From Leptotrichia shahii (GTDB lineage: Bacteria > Fusobacteriota > Fusobacteriia > Fusobacteriales > Leptotrichiaceae), in NCBI RefSeq assembly GCF_008327825.1, contig NZ_AP019827.1, forward strand, positions 992,001 through 1,056,000: a DNA stretch of 64,000 nucleotides, given 5' to 3'. The notes under the pieces are model-generated. The model saw only the letters and a list, made by a program, of their open reading frames with translations, ran no database searches and was not told the origin of the DNA. Of the stretch, positions 1-9,091 are shown one piece after another; positions within the stretch are counted from its first letter, which is position 1; each line of letters starts with the position of its first letter. The translations under genes were made by a program, and so were the position numbers.

Positions 1-191
1 GAGTTATCGGAGCTGTAGGGGCAACTTTAGGAAGAGGAAATATAAATATTGCCACAATGAATGTAGGTAGACGTGAAAATAGTGCAATTATGCTTTTAAC
101 AGTAGACAGTGAGGTTGGAAGAAGAGCATTGAAGGCACTACGAGAATTGAGTCAAATAAAATGGGCTCATTACTTGGATTTGACAATATAG
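1..191 (+). CDS. C-terminal ACT domain of an amino-acid enzyme (SerA-like or serine dehydratase), partial
   Basis: The window opens inside this gene; the reading frame starts at base 3 and stops with TAG at 189-191. The visible 62 residues read as an ACT regulatory domain: a glycine-rich turn, then NINIATMNVGR, then a hydrophobic strand with MLLTVD. The VGR after the helix start resembles the C-terminus of D-3-phosphoglycerate dehydrogenase, which binds serine through its ACT domain. The same fold ends L-serine dehydratase subunits, so the parent enzyme cannot be fixed from this fragment. Confidence 0.55.
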   Translation, partial: VIGAVGATLGRGNINIATMNVGRRENSAIMLLTVDSEVGRRALKALRELSQIKWAHYLDLTI

Positions 192-218
192 TATTTTTTG
201 AAAGTTGATAATTAGCAA

Positions 219-893
219 ATGGATGCAAGTAAGTATTTTAAGGAATTGAAAAAATTAATAAAGAAGGTAGATTTTTTAAATTATTTGAAAATAATTTTTC
301 TGACAGTATCAATAGTATTATCTAAAAATAATTTATTTTTTATAACAAATGCAGGTTTAATATTTTCTATTTTAAATTCTTTTGTAAAAAAAGAAAATGA
401 TAAATTTGGAAATAAATTTGTTTTTGATTTTGAAATTTTTATTTTCCAAAGCATTACTTTATTTTATTTGAATAGACAGACATTATTAATGGGAATAAAA
501 TTATTCGACATTGAATATTTTTCAAAAATTATACTAAATGCAAGATATTTAAACGGAGAACTTCTGTTTTTTATACTATTTGGTCTGCTATATATATTTA
601 TAAGAAAAAAGAGCAAGGCATACAAGTATTATATTTGTATAATAGTTTTATATTTCTGTTTATTTGAAGATATATTTCATACAGGATTTTCATTATTAGG
701 AATAAATTATTGGATAGGTTTATTATTTATTTTTGTAAATATAATATTTTTACCTACATTTATTGATTTTGTAATTATTTCATTAGCTGTATTGTATTTT
801 ATGAAAGATAATAAAAATTATAAAGTTATGTATTTATTATTAATATTTTGTTGTATTTTTAGATTGAGTCTTGCTGCAAGGCTATTCTTATAG
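219..893 (+). CDS. Hypothetical polytopic membrane protein
   Basis: This 224-residue protein is not one I recognise. After a short lysine-rich N-terminus it is almost wholly hydrophobic, with about six or seven likely membrane segments rich in Phe, Ile and Leu and short charged loops between them. No catalytic or binding motif stands out. The start at 219 has only a weak ribosome site. The stop lies 31 bases before the homoserine kinase start, so the two are probably co-transcribed. Confidence 0.6.
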   Translation: MDASKYFKELKKLIKKVDFLNYLKIIFLTVSIVLSKNNLFFITNAGLIFSILNSFVKKENDKFGNKFVFDFEIFIFQSITLFYLNRQTLLMGIKLFDIEYFSKIILNARYLNGELLFFILFGLLYIFIRKKSKAYKYYICIIVLYFCLFEDIFHTGFSLLGINYWIGLLFIFVNIIFLPTFIDFVIISLAVLYFMKDNKNYKVMYLLLIFCCIFRLSLAARLFL

Positions 894-924
894 AAATTAT
901 GATGATAAAAAGAAAGGAATAAAG

Positions 925-1818
925 ATGGGTTTAAAATTTAAGGTAAAAGTGCCGGGAACATCGGCCAATATTGGTGTAGGTTATGATTGTTTAGGAGTTG
1001 CATTGGATTATTTTTTGGAACTCGAAGTAGAAGAAAGCAATAAAATTGAATTTTTGGAAAATGGAAAGCCATTTTCAATTCCGATTGAGGATAATTTAAT
1101 TTTTGAAGCGATAAAATATACTGAAAAGCATTTGGTAAAAAATATTCCAAGCTATAAAGTAAACATTATAAGAAACGATATTCCAATTTCACGTGGACTT
1201 GGGAGCAGCTCATCAGCTATCGTTGCTGGGATTTTGATTGCAAATAAATTTGCGGGAGATGTGCTGGATATTAACGAAGTAGCAAAACTTGCTGTGGAAA
1301 TGGAAGGACACCCTGACAATGTAGTACCTGCGATTTTTGGAGGAATGGTACTTACTGCTCACGATAAGGAAAACCTTGTTTACAGTTCATTAATAAATTC
1401 AGACGATTTATGTTTCTATGTAATGATTCCAGATTTTAAATTATCAACAGAAAAAGCAAGAAGCGTCTTACCAAAAATGTACCTAGTTTCTGATGCAATA
1501 AACAACATCTCAAAACTAGGATTACTTGTAAATGCTTTTAACAAAGGAGAATATGACAACTTACGTTTCCTTTTAGGTGACAAAATTCACCAGCCTTACA
1601 GATTTGCATTAATAAACAATTCAGAAAAAATCTTTGAAGCATCTAAAAAACACGGTGCTTTAGGAGAATATATAAGCGGTGCAGGTCCAACTTTAATTTC
1701 ATTAAATTACGATAATGATGAATTTTTAGAAAATATGAAAAAGGAACTTGCAAAATTATCAGATAATTGGACTATCGAGAAGAAGAAGATTAATTTGAAG
1801 GGTGCGGAGGTTTATTAG
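925..1818 (+). CDS. thrB: Homoserine kinase
   Basis: This enzyme phosphorylates homoserine with ATP in threonine synthesis. The 297-residue protein begins with a GHMP-kinase N-terminus (KVPGTSANIGVGYD) and has the ATP-binding glycine/serine loop PISRGLGSSSSAIVAG about residues 87-102. Near the C-terminus GEYISGAGPT is the third GHMP motif. An upstream in-frame ATG at 871 overlaps the previous gene. I chose 925 because AAAGGAA lies just before it and the resulting length is usual for ThrB. No threonine synthase gene is adjacent here. Confidence 0.93.
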   Translation: MGLKFKVKVPGTSANIGVGYDCLGVALDYFLELEVEESNKIEFLENGKPFSIPIEDNLIFEAIKYTEKHLVKNIPSYKVNIIRNDIPISRGLGSSSSAIVAGILIANKFAGDVLDINEVAKLAVEMEGHPDNVVPAIFGGMVLTAHDKENLVYSSLINSDDLCFYVMIPDFKLSTEKARSVLPKMYLVSDAINNISKLGLLVNAFNKGEYDNLRFLLGDKIHQPYRFALINNSEKIFEASKKHGALGEYISGAGPTLISLNYDNDEFLENMKKELAKLSDNWTIEKKKINLKGAEVY

Positions 1819-1918
1819 AAACTATACAAACTTAGAATTTAATAAAATAAATATCCTGAGCTGTTAATCTTTCTTTGTTATTAGAAAATAGTATAAATTA
1901 ATTCAAGGAGAGATTATC

Positions 1919-2083
1919 ATGGCTATAATTGTAAAAAAAGGTGAATTAGCAAAAATAAATAAAGGAATGTCACAAAAAGGGTTGGTTGAAAGATGTACTT
2001 ATACAGTAAAAGAATTTCCAAAAAGCAATCTTTCAAAAAAGGCTGAAGAAGCCTTGAATAAAATATTTTCATCTATGAAGTAA
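1919..2083 (+). CDS. Small hypothetical protein, 54 aa
   Basis: This short ORF has a strong ribosome site (AAGGAGAG at 1905-1912, six bases before ATG) and ends just before a terminator-like hairpin, so it looks like a real monocistronic gene. The product is basic, begins MAIIVKKGELAKINKG and ends with a predicted helix (KKAEEALNKIFSSMK). I do not recognise the family. The segment around INKGMSQKG resembles INKGFSQKYG, which can be read from the end of the nearby CRISPR leader. Confidence 0.6.
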   Translation: MAIIVKKGELAKINKGMSQKGLVERCTYTVKEFPKSNLSKKAEEALNKIFSSMK

Positions 2084-2106
2084 AATTAATGGAAGTAGAT
2101 TTGAAG

Positions 2107-2150
2107 AAGGATACTAAATTACAAAATTTGTTTTTTGGTATCTTTTTATT
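2107..2150 (+). terminator. Rho-independent terminator after the 54-aa ORF
   Basis: AAGGATAC at 2107-2114 pairs with GTATCTTT at 2138-2145 (one G-U pair) and a T-rich stretch follows. It separates the small ORF from the CRISPR leader. Confidence 0.5.
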
Positions 2151-2157
2151 TATGATA

Positions 2158-2412
2158 ATAATTTTTAAAAAAAAATTTTGAAAAATCAAAAAAATGTGGT
2201 ACAATAAGTTTGTAGTAAAAATTCCTACCACTACTAAAAATTAAAAAAGCAGAGAAAAACCTATCCAAAGCCAATAAACATGCACGTTAGGAGTTACGGA
2301 AAATATCAAAAAGACAGCAAAAAATGATAAAAATTAAGCCAAAAAATACGATTTTAATGTCTGAAAAAATCTCTGTAACACTTATAAATAAAGGATTTTC
2401 TCAAAAGTACGG
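2158..2412 (+). promoter_or_regulatory. CRISPR leader, copy 1
   Basis: This AT-rich leader precedes the 8-repeat array and is the first of four related copies (others near 28,995, 35,085 and 37,770). It holds a promoter with TTGAAA at 2178-2183 and TACAAT at 2200-2205, spaced 16 bases. An inverted repeat follows (GTGGTA at 2196-2201, TACCAC at 2226-2231), then TTAGGAGTTACGGAAAA and the conserved stretch ATGTCTGAAAAA to ATAAATAAAGGATTTTC, which abuts the first repeat. Confidence 0.85.
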
Positions 2413-2977
2413 GTTAAAGTAAGTTATCCATTAAAACAAGGATTGAAACAATACAACACCAATGTCACTATCCGTAGGAATATTAGGTTAAAGTAAGTTA
2501 TCCATTAAAACAAGGATTGAAACCTTGTTTCCTCCAGGGTTTGGTAAGACCTTCACAAAGAAGGTTAAAGTAAGTTATCCATTAAAACAAGGATTGAAAC
2601 TCCTATAAAATTTAGGTTTATGCTTTCGCCTATAATAAGAAGTTAAAGTAAGTTATCCATTAAAACAAGGATTGAAACTGGTGAAAATGTACTTTTATAC
2701 ATAGTATCTAAATCTGTTAAAGTAAGTTATCCATTAAAACAAGGATTGAAACATATCAATATATTTTCTAACTGCTAACCATAATTGGTTAAAGTAAGTT
2801 ATCCATTAAAACAAGGATTGAAACGAATTAACCACTACATCATAATGTGCTTTTGGTACATATTGTTAAAGTAAGTTATCCATTAAAACAAGGATTGAAA
2901 CCCCCCTGGTCCGAAATTCGCAACAGTGTTTTTCTTTAAAGTTAAAGTAAGTTATCCATTAAAATAAGGGTTAAAAA
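2413..2977 (+). CRISPR. CRISPR array, 8 repeats and 7 spacers
   Basis: The 37-bp repeats start at 2413, 2487, 2564, 2642, 2716, 2788, 2865 and 2941. They begin GTTAAAGTAAGTTATCC and end GGATTGAAAC; the final eight bases ATTGAAAC match the usual type III crRNA 5-prime tag. The seven spacers are 37, 40, 41, 37, 35, 40 and 39 bp and all differ. The last repeat has four changes at its 3-prime half, which together with the leader at 2158-2412 sets transcription to the right. No cas genes adjoin; the matching leader copies flank the type III-A locus 26 kb away, so this array probably uses that machinery in trans. Confidence 0.98.
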
Positions 2978-3129
2978 ACAACAACTTTTGTATAAGGTTA
3001 TTTTTTTTGTTATAAAAAAAATAGGGGGTTGAAAAAAAAGTAAAAATGTGTTATTATAATTATAGAAAATAATTTTAGGTAGAGAGTGGGTTAGCCCACT
3101 CTTTAGTTTTAGATATGAGGTGTAATTTT
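2978..3129 (+). promoter_or_regulatory. rimP operon promoter region with leader hairpin
   Basis: A likely -10 box TATAAT lies at 3055-3060; the nearest -35 candidate, TTGAAA at 3029-3034, is 20 bases away, which is long. Downstream, AGAGTGGG (3083-3090) and CCCACTCT (3095-3102) form a perfect 8-bp stem with a TTAG loop, placed 27 bases before the rimP ATG. Such a GUGGG/CCCAC hairpin is familiar ahead of rimP operons in low-GC bacteria and may be a structured leader. It lacks a clear T-run. Confidence 0.55.
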
Positions 3130-3618
3130 ATGGAACAGATTTTAAATGAGTTTGAGAAGAAAATCGAATCGCATTTAAAGGAAATGAATCTGGAGTTGGC
3201 AGATTTGGAATATGTGAGGGATGGGGGATATAATTATTTGAGAGTGTATGTGGAGAAAATGGATGGGACTACGACACTTGATGATTGTATTGATTTTAGC
3301 CGTGAGATTGATGGAATTGCGGATGAATTGATCGAAGAGAAGTTTTTTCTGGAGGTTTCGACGCCTGGGGTTGAGCGTAGATTGAAAAAACCTAAGGATT
3401 TTGTGAGATTCTTGGGAGAGAGAATTAACGTTCAGGCTAAGAGCAATATTGAAGGGACAAAGAAATTTATAGGAAAATTGGAAAAATTTGAAGATGATAC
3501 GGTTTTTCTTTTGGACGATAAGTTGGAAAAAATAGTGGAAATACCACTTTCTAAATTAAAGAAAGCAAATTTAATATATGAATTACCGAATGGCATATTA
3601 AATAGTGAGGAGGAATGA
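3130..3618 (+). CDS. rimP: Ribosome maturation factor RimP
   Basis: RimP assists late assembly of the 30S subunit. The 162-residue protein has the family core LADLEYVRDGGYNYLRVYV, the central DCIDFSREID and FFLEVSTPGVERRLKK. The latter is the most conserved RimP block. The ATG at 3115 lies on top of the ribosome site (GAGGTG), so I place the start at 3130. It is the first gene of the classical rimP-nusA-ylxR-infB-rbfA operon and its stop overlaps the nusA start. Confidence 0.95.
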   Translation: MEQILNEFEKKIESHLKEMNLELADLEYVRDGGYNYLRVYVEKMDGTTTLDDCIDFSREIDGIADELIEEKFFLEVSTPGVERRLKKPKDFVRFLGERINVQAKSNIEGTKKFIGKLEKFEDDTVFLLDDKLEKIVEIPLSKLKKANLIYELPNGILNSEEE

Positions 3619-4826
3619 TGAAAGGGCGAGATCAAAAAATATTTTTGGAAGCACTTGATGAACTGGAAAAGGAAAAGGGAATTTTAAAGGAAGAATTGCT
3701 GGAAACAATAGAAACTGCATTGCTTGCGGCATATAAGAAGAATTATGGTGAAAAGGATAATGTAAAAGTAACTATAAATAGAAATAGTGGAGATGTGAAG
3801 GTTTATTCGCAAAGACTGATTGTGGAAAATGTAGAAAATCCTGAAGAGGAAATTAGTCTGGAAGATGCAATTTCTGTGAAAAAACGTGCTAAGCTGGGAG
3901 ATATTCTGGATTTTGAAATTAATGCGGAAAGTTTTAAGAGAAATGCGATTCAGAATGCAAAGCAGATTGTCGTGCAAAAGGTTAGGGAATGTGAAAAAAG
4001 AAATATTTTTAATAAGTTTAAGGAAATTGAAAATTCAATTGTATCTGCAAATGTCAGAAAAACTGATGAAAAGGGAAATTTATACGTTGATATAAATGGA
4101 CTTGAAGCGATTGTGCCACAAAAGGAATTGTCGCCGATGGATAAATTTGTGCAAGGGGACAGAATTAAGATATTTATTGGAGAAGTTGAGGAAGCGACTA
4201 AGTTTACAAAAACTTTTGTTTCTAGAAAATCTGAAGAATTGCTGCGTGGACTATTGGAACTTGAAGTACCTGAAATTTATGAAGGTATAATTGAAATTAA
4301 GAATATTGCAAGGGAAGCTGGAAGCCGTTCTAAAGTGGCAGTTTATTCAAGTGATGAGAATTTGGATGTAAAAGGTGCCTGTATTGGGCGGAATGGTATG
4401 AGAATCCAAACTATTATTGATGAGCTGCAAGGAGAAAAGATTGATGTTGTTCTTTGGAATGAAGATGTTAGGGAATTTGTAAAAAATGCTTTAAATCCTG
4501 CACAAGTTTTATCTGTGGAGGTTGTTGAAGAAGGTGAAAACGATCTAAAAGTTGCAAAAGTAGTTGTTGCAGAAAATCAATTATCACTTGCGATTGGTAA
4601 AAAAGGACAAAATTCAAGACTTGCAGCAAGACTATGCGGCGTAAAAATTGACATTCATACAGGATCAGATGAAATGGCTGGAAGCGAAGAAGATGAACTT
4701 GAAGAAAAAAGTGCATTTCAAGATTCATTAGATGAAACAGAAAATATTGAAAAAACTAGTGATTCGCAAAATGATATTGAAGTTGAAGAAAGTGCATTTG
4801 CAGGGCTTAGCGAAGATAATGAATAG
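3615..4826 (+). CDS. nusA: Transcription termination/antitermination factor NusA
   Basis: NusA binds RNA polymerase and nascent RNA to control pausing, termination and antitermination. The 403-residue protein has the N-terminal polymerase-binding domain, an S1 domain near residues 135-200 and two KH domains; conserved motifs include GACIGRNGMRIQ and LAIGKKGQNSRLAARL. The C-terminal 50 residues are very acidic and lack the extra repeats of proteobacterial NusA, as usual in Gram-positive and fusobacterial forms. GAGGAGG precedes two adjacent ATG codons (3615, 3618); the first overlaps the rimP stop. Confidence 0.96.
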   Translation: MMKGRDQKIFLEALDELEKEKGILKEELLETIETALLAAYKKNYGEKDNVKVTINRNSGDVKVYSQRLIVENVENPEEEISLEDAISVKKRAKLGDILDFEINAESFKRNAIQNAKQIVVQKVRECEKRNIFNKFKEIENSIVSANVRKTDEKGNLYVDINGLEAIVPQKELSPMDKFVQGDRIKIFIGEVEEATKFTKTFVSRKSEELLRGLLELEVPEIYEGIIEIKNIAREAGSRSKVAVYSSDENLDVKGACIGRNGMRIQTIIDELQGEKIDVVLWNEDVREFVKNALNPAQVLSVEVVEEGENDLKVAKVVVAENQLSLAIGKKGQNSRLAARLCGVKIDIHTGSDEMAGSEEDELEEKSAFQDSLDETENIEKTSDSQNDIEVEESAFAGLSEDNE

Positions 4827-4971
4827 GGACAATTAGACAGTTGTAAAAGTGAAAAGTTATAATTAAGATTAAGTTTTTTATTAGAAGCTCAAAGTAAAAA
4901 AATTGAAATTTCGATTAATAGCTTTTACAATATAGTTAAAATTGTATCGAACAAGGAGGTAATTAGGAAGT

Positions 4972-5571
4972 TTGGATACAGTTGATGGAAAGAATTTAGA
5001 AAATAAAAAAAATGATAAAATGGATAAAGAGAAAAGTAAACCTGAAAGAATGTGTATTTGCTGCAGAAGGAAGGGTAAAAAATCTGAATTTTTTAGAATT
5101 TCTGAGCAAAATGGGAAATATATTTTTGACAGGGAAATGAAAGTGCAGGCAAGAGGATTTTATGTCTGTAAAACGAATGAATGTGTTGAAAGGCTTTCAA
5201 AAAATAGAAAATATAAGATTGAAATTGAGCAGCTTGTAAAAATGCTGGAGCAAATAAAGTTTGAAAAAAAAAGTATAATTGATATTTTAAAGCCGATGAA
5301 AAATTCTGAATATTTTGTTTTTGGGATTGATGAAACAATTGATGGAGTGAAAAAGGGGAAAGTGAAACTTTTGATAATTCCTAGGGATATAAGGGCAAAA
5401 TATATTGAAGAATTTGAAAAATTAAAGGAAAATTTTAATTTTGATATTATATTTGTTGAAAAAAAAGAGGAATTGATAAGACTTTTTTCAAGGGATGTAA
5501 ATGTTGTCGGCATTTTCAATAAAAAAGTAATAAAAGGAATATTAAGCAAAGTGGAGGTGATGAATGGATGA
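4972..5571 (+). CDS. ylxR: YlxR (DUF448) fused to an L7Ae-like RNA-binding domain
   Basis: The protein joins two small RNA-related families that are usually separate genes between nusA and infB. Residues 25-85 are YlxR-like with RMCICCRRKGKKSEFFRI, and residues 95-199 read as a ribosomal protein L7Ae/YlxQ-like domain (SEYFVFGIDETIDGVKKGKVKLLIIPRD). The start is TTG, supported by AAGGAGGT at 4953-4960; the next ATG nearby is out of frame. A 145-bp gap separates it from nusA and its stop overlaps the infB start. Regulatory roles in transcription or RNase P activity are known for YlxR homologues; none is shown here. Confidence 0.85.
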   Translation: MDTVDGKNLENKKNDKMDKEKSKPERMCICCRRKGKKSEFFRISEQNGKYIFDREMKVQARGFYVCKTNECVERLSKNRKYKIEIEQLVKMLEQIKFEKKSIIDILKPMKNSEYFVFGIDETIDGVKKGKVKLLIIPRDIRAKYIEEFEKLKENFNFDIIFVEKKEELIRLFSRDVNVVGIFNKKVIKGILSKVEVMNG

Positions 5572-8563
5572 AAGTGCATGAATTAGCAAAGGAAAATGGT
5601 TTTACGGCATCTAAATTTATGGAGGAAATCCGAAAATTTGGAATTGATAAAAAACATCACATGAATGTGCTAAGCAGTGAAGAAGTGGATTTAATACGGA
5701 AAAAACTTCAAAAGGGTGTTCAGAATCAAAATCAAAATGATAGCAGTAAAACTGAAAATCTGAATAAAAATGAAGAAAAACTAAAAGAAACTGCTGTAAA
5801 ACGGTAAATAATCATTCAGACAATCAAAAAAACAATAATATTGGGCAAAATAAATCAAATGAACTAAAAAATATTAACAAAAATTATGATAATCCAAAAC
5901 AAATATTGGAGAAAAAGCAAAATAATAATTTAGATAATAATAAAAATAAATTTGATAAAAACGAAAATAAAAAGAAAATGGAGATGAAAGTTAATTTGAG
6001 TAGTCAGAATAATAATAAACGAAATGAAATAAATAAAGATAAGCAAAATTATCAGAATAGAGATAGCCGAGATAACAGAGAAAACAGAACGAGAAACTTC
6101 CAAAATAGGGATAACCGGAACAGAGAAGGATTCAAGCGAGACGGAAGAGACAATAGCTTTAGAAAAGACAATAGAAGTTTTAATAGGGAAGGAAATAACC
6201 AGCCAAGAGATAATCGAGATAACAGAGGTTTTCAAAATAGAGACAACAGAGATAGCCGAGATAACAGAGAAAACGGAACGAGAAATTTCCAAAATAGAGA
6301 TAATCGGAACAGAGAAGGATTCAAGCGAGACGGAAGAGACAATAGCTTTAGAAAAGACAATAGAAGTTTTAATAGGGAAGGGAATAACCAGCCAAGAGAT
6401 AATCGAGATAACAGAGGTTTTCAAAATAGAGACAATAGAGATAGTCGTGATAACAGAGAAAACGGAACAAGAAACTTTAGGGATAGACAGGATAATAGAG
6501 GATTTTCCGATAGAGGCGGATTTAACAGAGATAGAGATGACTTTAGAAGAGACAATAAGAATTTTTCTAGCGGGAAAAAAGATGCACAATCTGAAATTCC
6601 AGCAGCATCAGTTACTGAAAAGGGAAAAGCTGGTGGAAAAGGAAAAGGAAAATTTGAAAAGAAAAAATACGAAAAGAATAGAAGAGATAGAGAACAGCAT
6701 GAAAAAGAGCTTCGTTCTGATTTTAGAAAAGACGACAAAAAGAAAAAGAAAAATAAAAAACATGAAAAAGCTGTCAAGGATGAAATTGTTAGAATTGAAG
6801 GAGAGAGCATAGGAATGATAACAATTGGAGATGAAATTGTTATTAAAGATCTGGCTGAAAAATTGGGAATTAATGTTTCTGATATAATTAAAAAATTCTT
6901 TATGGAAGGGAAATTGCTTACGGCAAATGCAATTTTATCATTTGAAGAGGCTGAAGAAGTGGCTCTTGACTATGAAGTAATCGTGGAAAAGGAAATAGTC
7001 GAAGAAATTAGTTATGGTGAAAAATATCATCTTGAACAAGAGGATAGGGAAGCTGAACTTGTTACAAGAGCACCTGTTATTACGATCATGGGACACGTTG
7101 ACCACGGTAAAACATCACTGTTAGATGCGCTTAGACATACAAATATAATGGGTGATGAAGCTGGAGGAATTACGCAAAAAATTGGAGCTTACCAAGTAAA
7201 TTGGAAAGGTCAGAGAATTACATTTATTGATACTCCAGGACATGAGGCGTTTACTGAAATGAGGGCAAGAGGTGCGAACATTACGGATATCTCGATTCTG
7301 ATTGTAGCGGCTGATGATGGGGTAAAACCTCAAACTGTGGAAGCTATTTCGCACGCTAAGGAAGCTGGTGTGCCAATAATCGTTGCCATTAACAAAATTG
7401 ATAAGCCAGGTGCAGATCCTATGAAGGTTAGGACTGAATTGACTGAATACGGTCTGATGTCGCCTGAATGGGGAGGAACTACCGAATTTGTTGAAATTTC
7501 TGCCAAAAAGAAAATTAATTTGGAAGAACTTCTTGAAACAATATTAATTACAGCAGAACTTGAAGAATTGAAGGCAAATCCAAACAAACGTCCTAAAGCA
7601 GTTGTCGTGGAATCAAGGCTGGACCCTAAAATGGGAGCAGTTGCCGATGTGCTTGTGCAGGAAGGAACACTTAAAATTGGAGATGTATTCGTAGCAGGGG
7701 AATCTCACGGTAGAGTTCGTTCAATGCTTGATGACAGAGGTAAGAAAATAAATAAGGCAATTGTTTCGCAGCCTGTGGAAATTACAGGATTTAACGTTGT
7801 GCCAAATGCGGGAGATATTCTGTATGGTGTAGAAAGTGATAAGCAGGCTAAGAAAATTGTAGAGGACTTTATTAGAGAGAAAAAAGTAAACGAACAAAAC
7901 AAGAAAAAGCATATTTCATTGGAAAGTTTGTCGCAAGAATTAGAAGAGCAGGAATTAAAAGAATTGAAATGTATCATAAGAGCCGATTCAAGAGGATCTG
8001 TTGAAGCATTAAGGGAATCACTTGAAAAACTTAATACCGAAAAAGTTGTTGTTAACGTAATTCAAGGAAGTGCTGGAGCAGTAACTGAAGGGGACGTAAA
8101 ACTTGCAGAAGCCTCAAATGCAATTATAATCGCATTTAACGTGCGTCCAACAACACCAGCCAGAATTATTGCCGAAAAAACTGGAGTAGAAATTAGAAAC
8201 TATAACGTAATTTACCACGCAACTGAAGAAATAGAGAAAGCGATGAAAGGAATGCTTGATCCTGAGTTTAAGGAAGTTTACTTTGGGCGAATTGAAGTTA
8301 AGCAAGTGTTTAAAGTGTCAAATGTTGGAAATATCGCTGGAGCTGTTGTTGTTGACGGGAAAGTTACAAAAGACTCTAAAATCCGTGTAATTCGTGATGG
8401 AATTATTATTTTTGATGGGGAATTAGGCTCATTGAAACGTTTCAAGGATGATGTGAAGGAAGTTGTAATGGGACAGGAATGTGGAATTGGTATTCAAGAC
8501 TTTAATGATATTAAGGCTGGAGATATTATCGAATCGTATATTATGGAAGAAATCCCAAGATAA
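5568..8563 (+). CDS. infB: Translation initiation factor IF-2, interrupted by a frameshift
   Basis: IF-2 is the GTPase that brings initiator tRNA to the ribosome. The first 79 codons (5568-5807) encode the N-terminal IF2_N domain (MKVHELAKENGF) and stop at TAA 5805-5807. The rest continues in the -1 frame without a break: an Asn/Arg-rich linker with a 63-residue tandem repeat, a second IF2_N domain (about 6790-6970), then the G domain with GHVDHGKT, DTPGHEAF and NKID, and the C-terminal domains. One missing A in the AAAA run at 5798-5801 would restore a single ORF. The downstream part could also start internally (TTG 5906), like short IF-2 isoforms. A sequencing error is possible because infB is essential. 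Confidence 0.9.
6059..6475 (+). repeat. 189-bp tandem repeat in the infB linker
   Basis: Two nearly identical 189-bp units start at 6059 and 6248, and a partial third starts at 6437 and fades near 6475. Each unit encodes 63 residues of low-complexity Asn, Arg, Asp and Gly with RDNRENGTRNF and FKRDGRDNSF segments. The period is a multiple of three, so copy-number change would keep the reading frame. Confidence 0.93.
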
Positions 8564-8583
8564 CGAAGATAGGTGATAATTTT

Positions 8584-8952
8584 ATGAATGATAGAAGAAA
8601 AAAAGGACTGGAAAAAGAAATTTCAAGAATCATTGGAATGACACTTTTGACAGAGATAAAAAATGAAAAAATAAAAAATCTTGTTACAATTCACAAGGTA
8701 GAACTTACGAAAGATGGAAGATATCTTGATCTGACATTTTCAATACTTGATTTGAAAAATAATATAAATAAAGAAAAAATTATTGAAGATTTGAATAAAT
8801 TAAAAGGATTTTTTAGAAAAAAAATTGGATCACAATTGACAGTAAGATTTGTTCCAGAAGTGAGAATTCATTTGGATGATAGTGTTGAATATGGTGTAAA
8901 GATAGCTTCAATATTAAGTGAAATAAAAAAAGAAAATAGTGATACTGAATAG
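8584..8952 (+). CDS. rbfA: Ribosome-binding factor A
   Basis: RbfA is a small KH-fold protein that binds the 30S subunit near helix 1 of 16S rRNA during maturation. The 122-residue product opens with NDRRKKGLEKEISRIIGMTL and has LTKDGRYLDLTFS and VPEVRIHLDDSVEYGVKI, which matches the family's conserved end. It follows infB by 20 bases with AGGTG before the ATG, and is the last gene of the translation-factor operon. Confidence 0.93.
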   Translation: MNDRRKKGLEKEISRIIGMTLLTEIKNEKIKNLVTIHKVELTKDGRYLDLTFSILDLKNNINKEKIIEDLNKLKGFFRKKIGSQLTVRFVPEVRIHLDDSVEYGVKIASILSEIKKENSDTE

Positions 8953-9091
8953 AATAAAGATGCAAAAAGGCTTTAAAATTAGGATTTCAAAAAATAATTT
9001 AATAAAATCTAATTACTGAATATAGAAATTTTAGTAAAATTCTGATTTTAAGGTGTTTAATTATACAAAAAAGGAAGCGATTAATCTTGTA

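Noticed and set aside
5930-6810. Long open frames on the minus strand across the infB linker
   Set aside because: They are side effects of the repetitive, purine-rich linker and have no ribosome sites.
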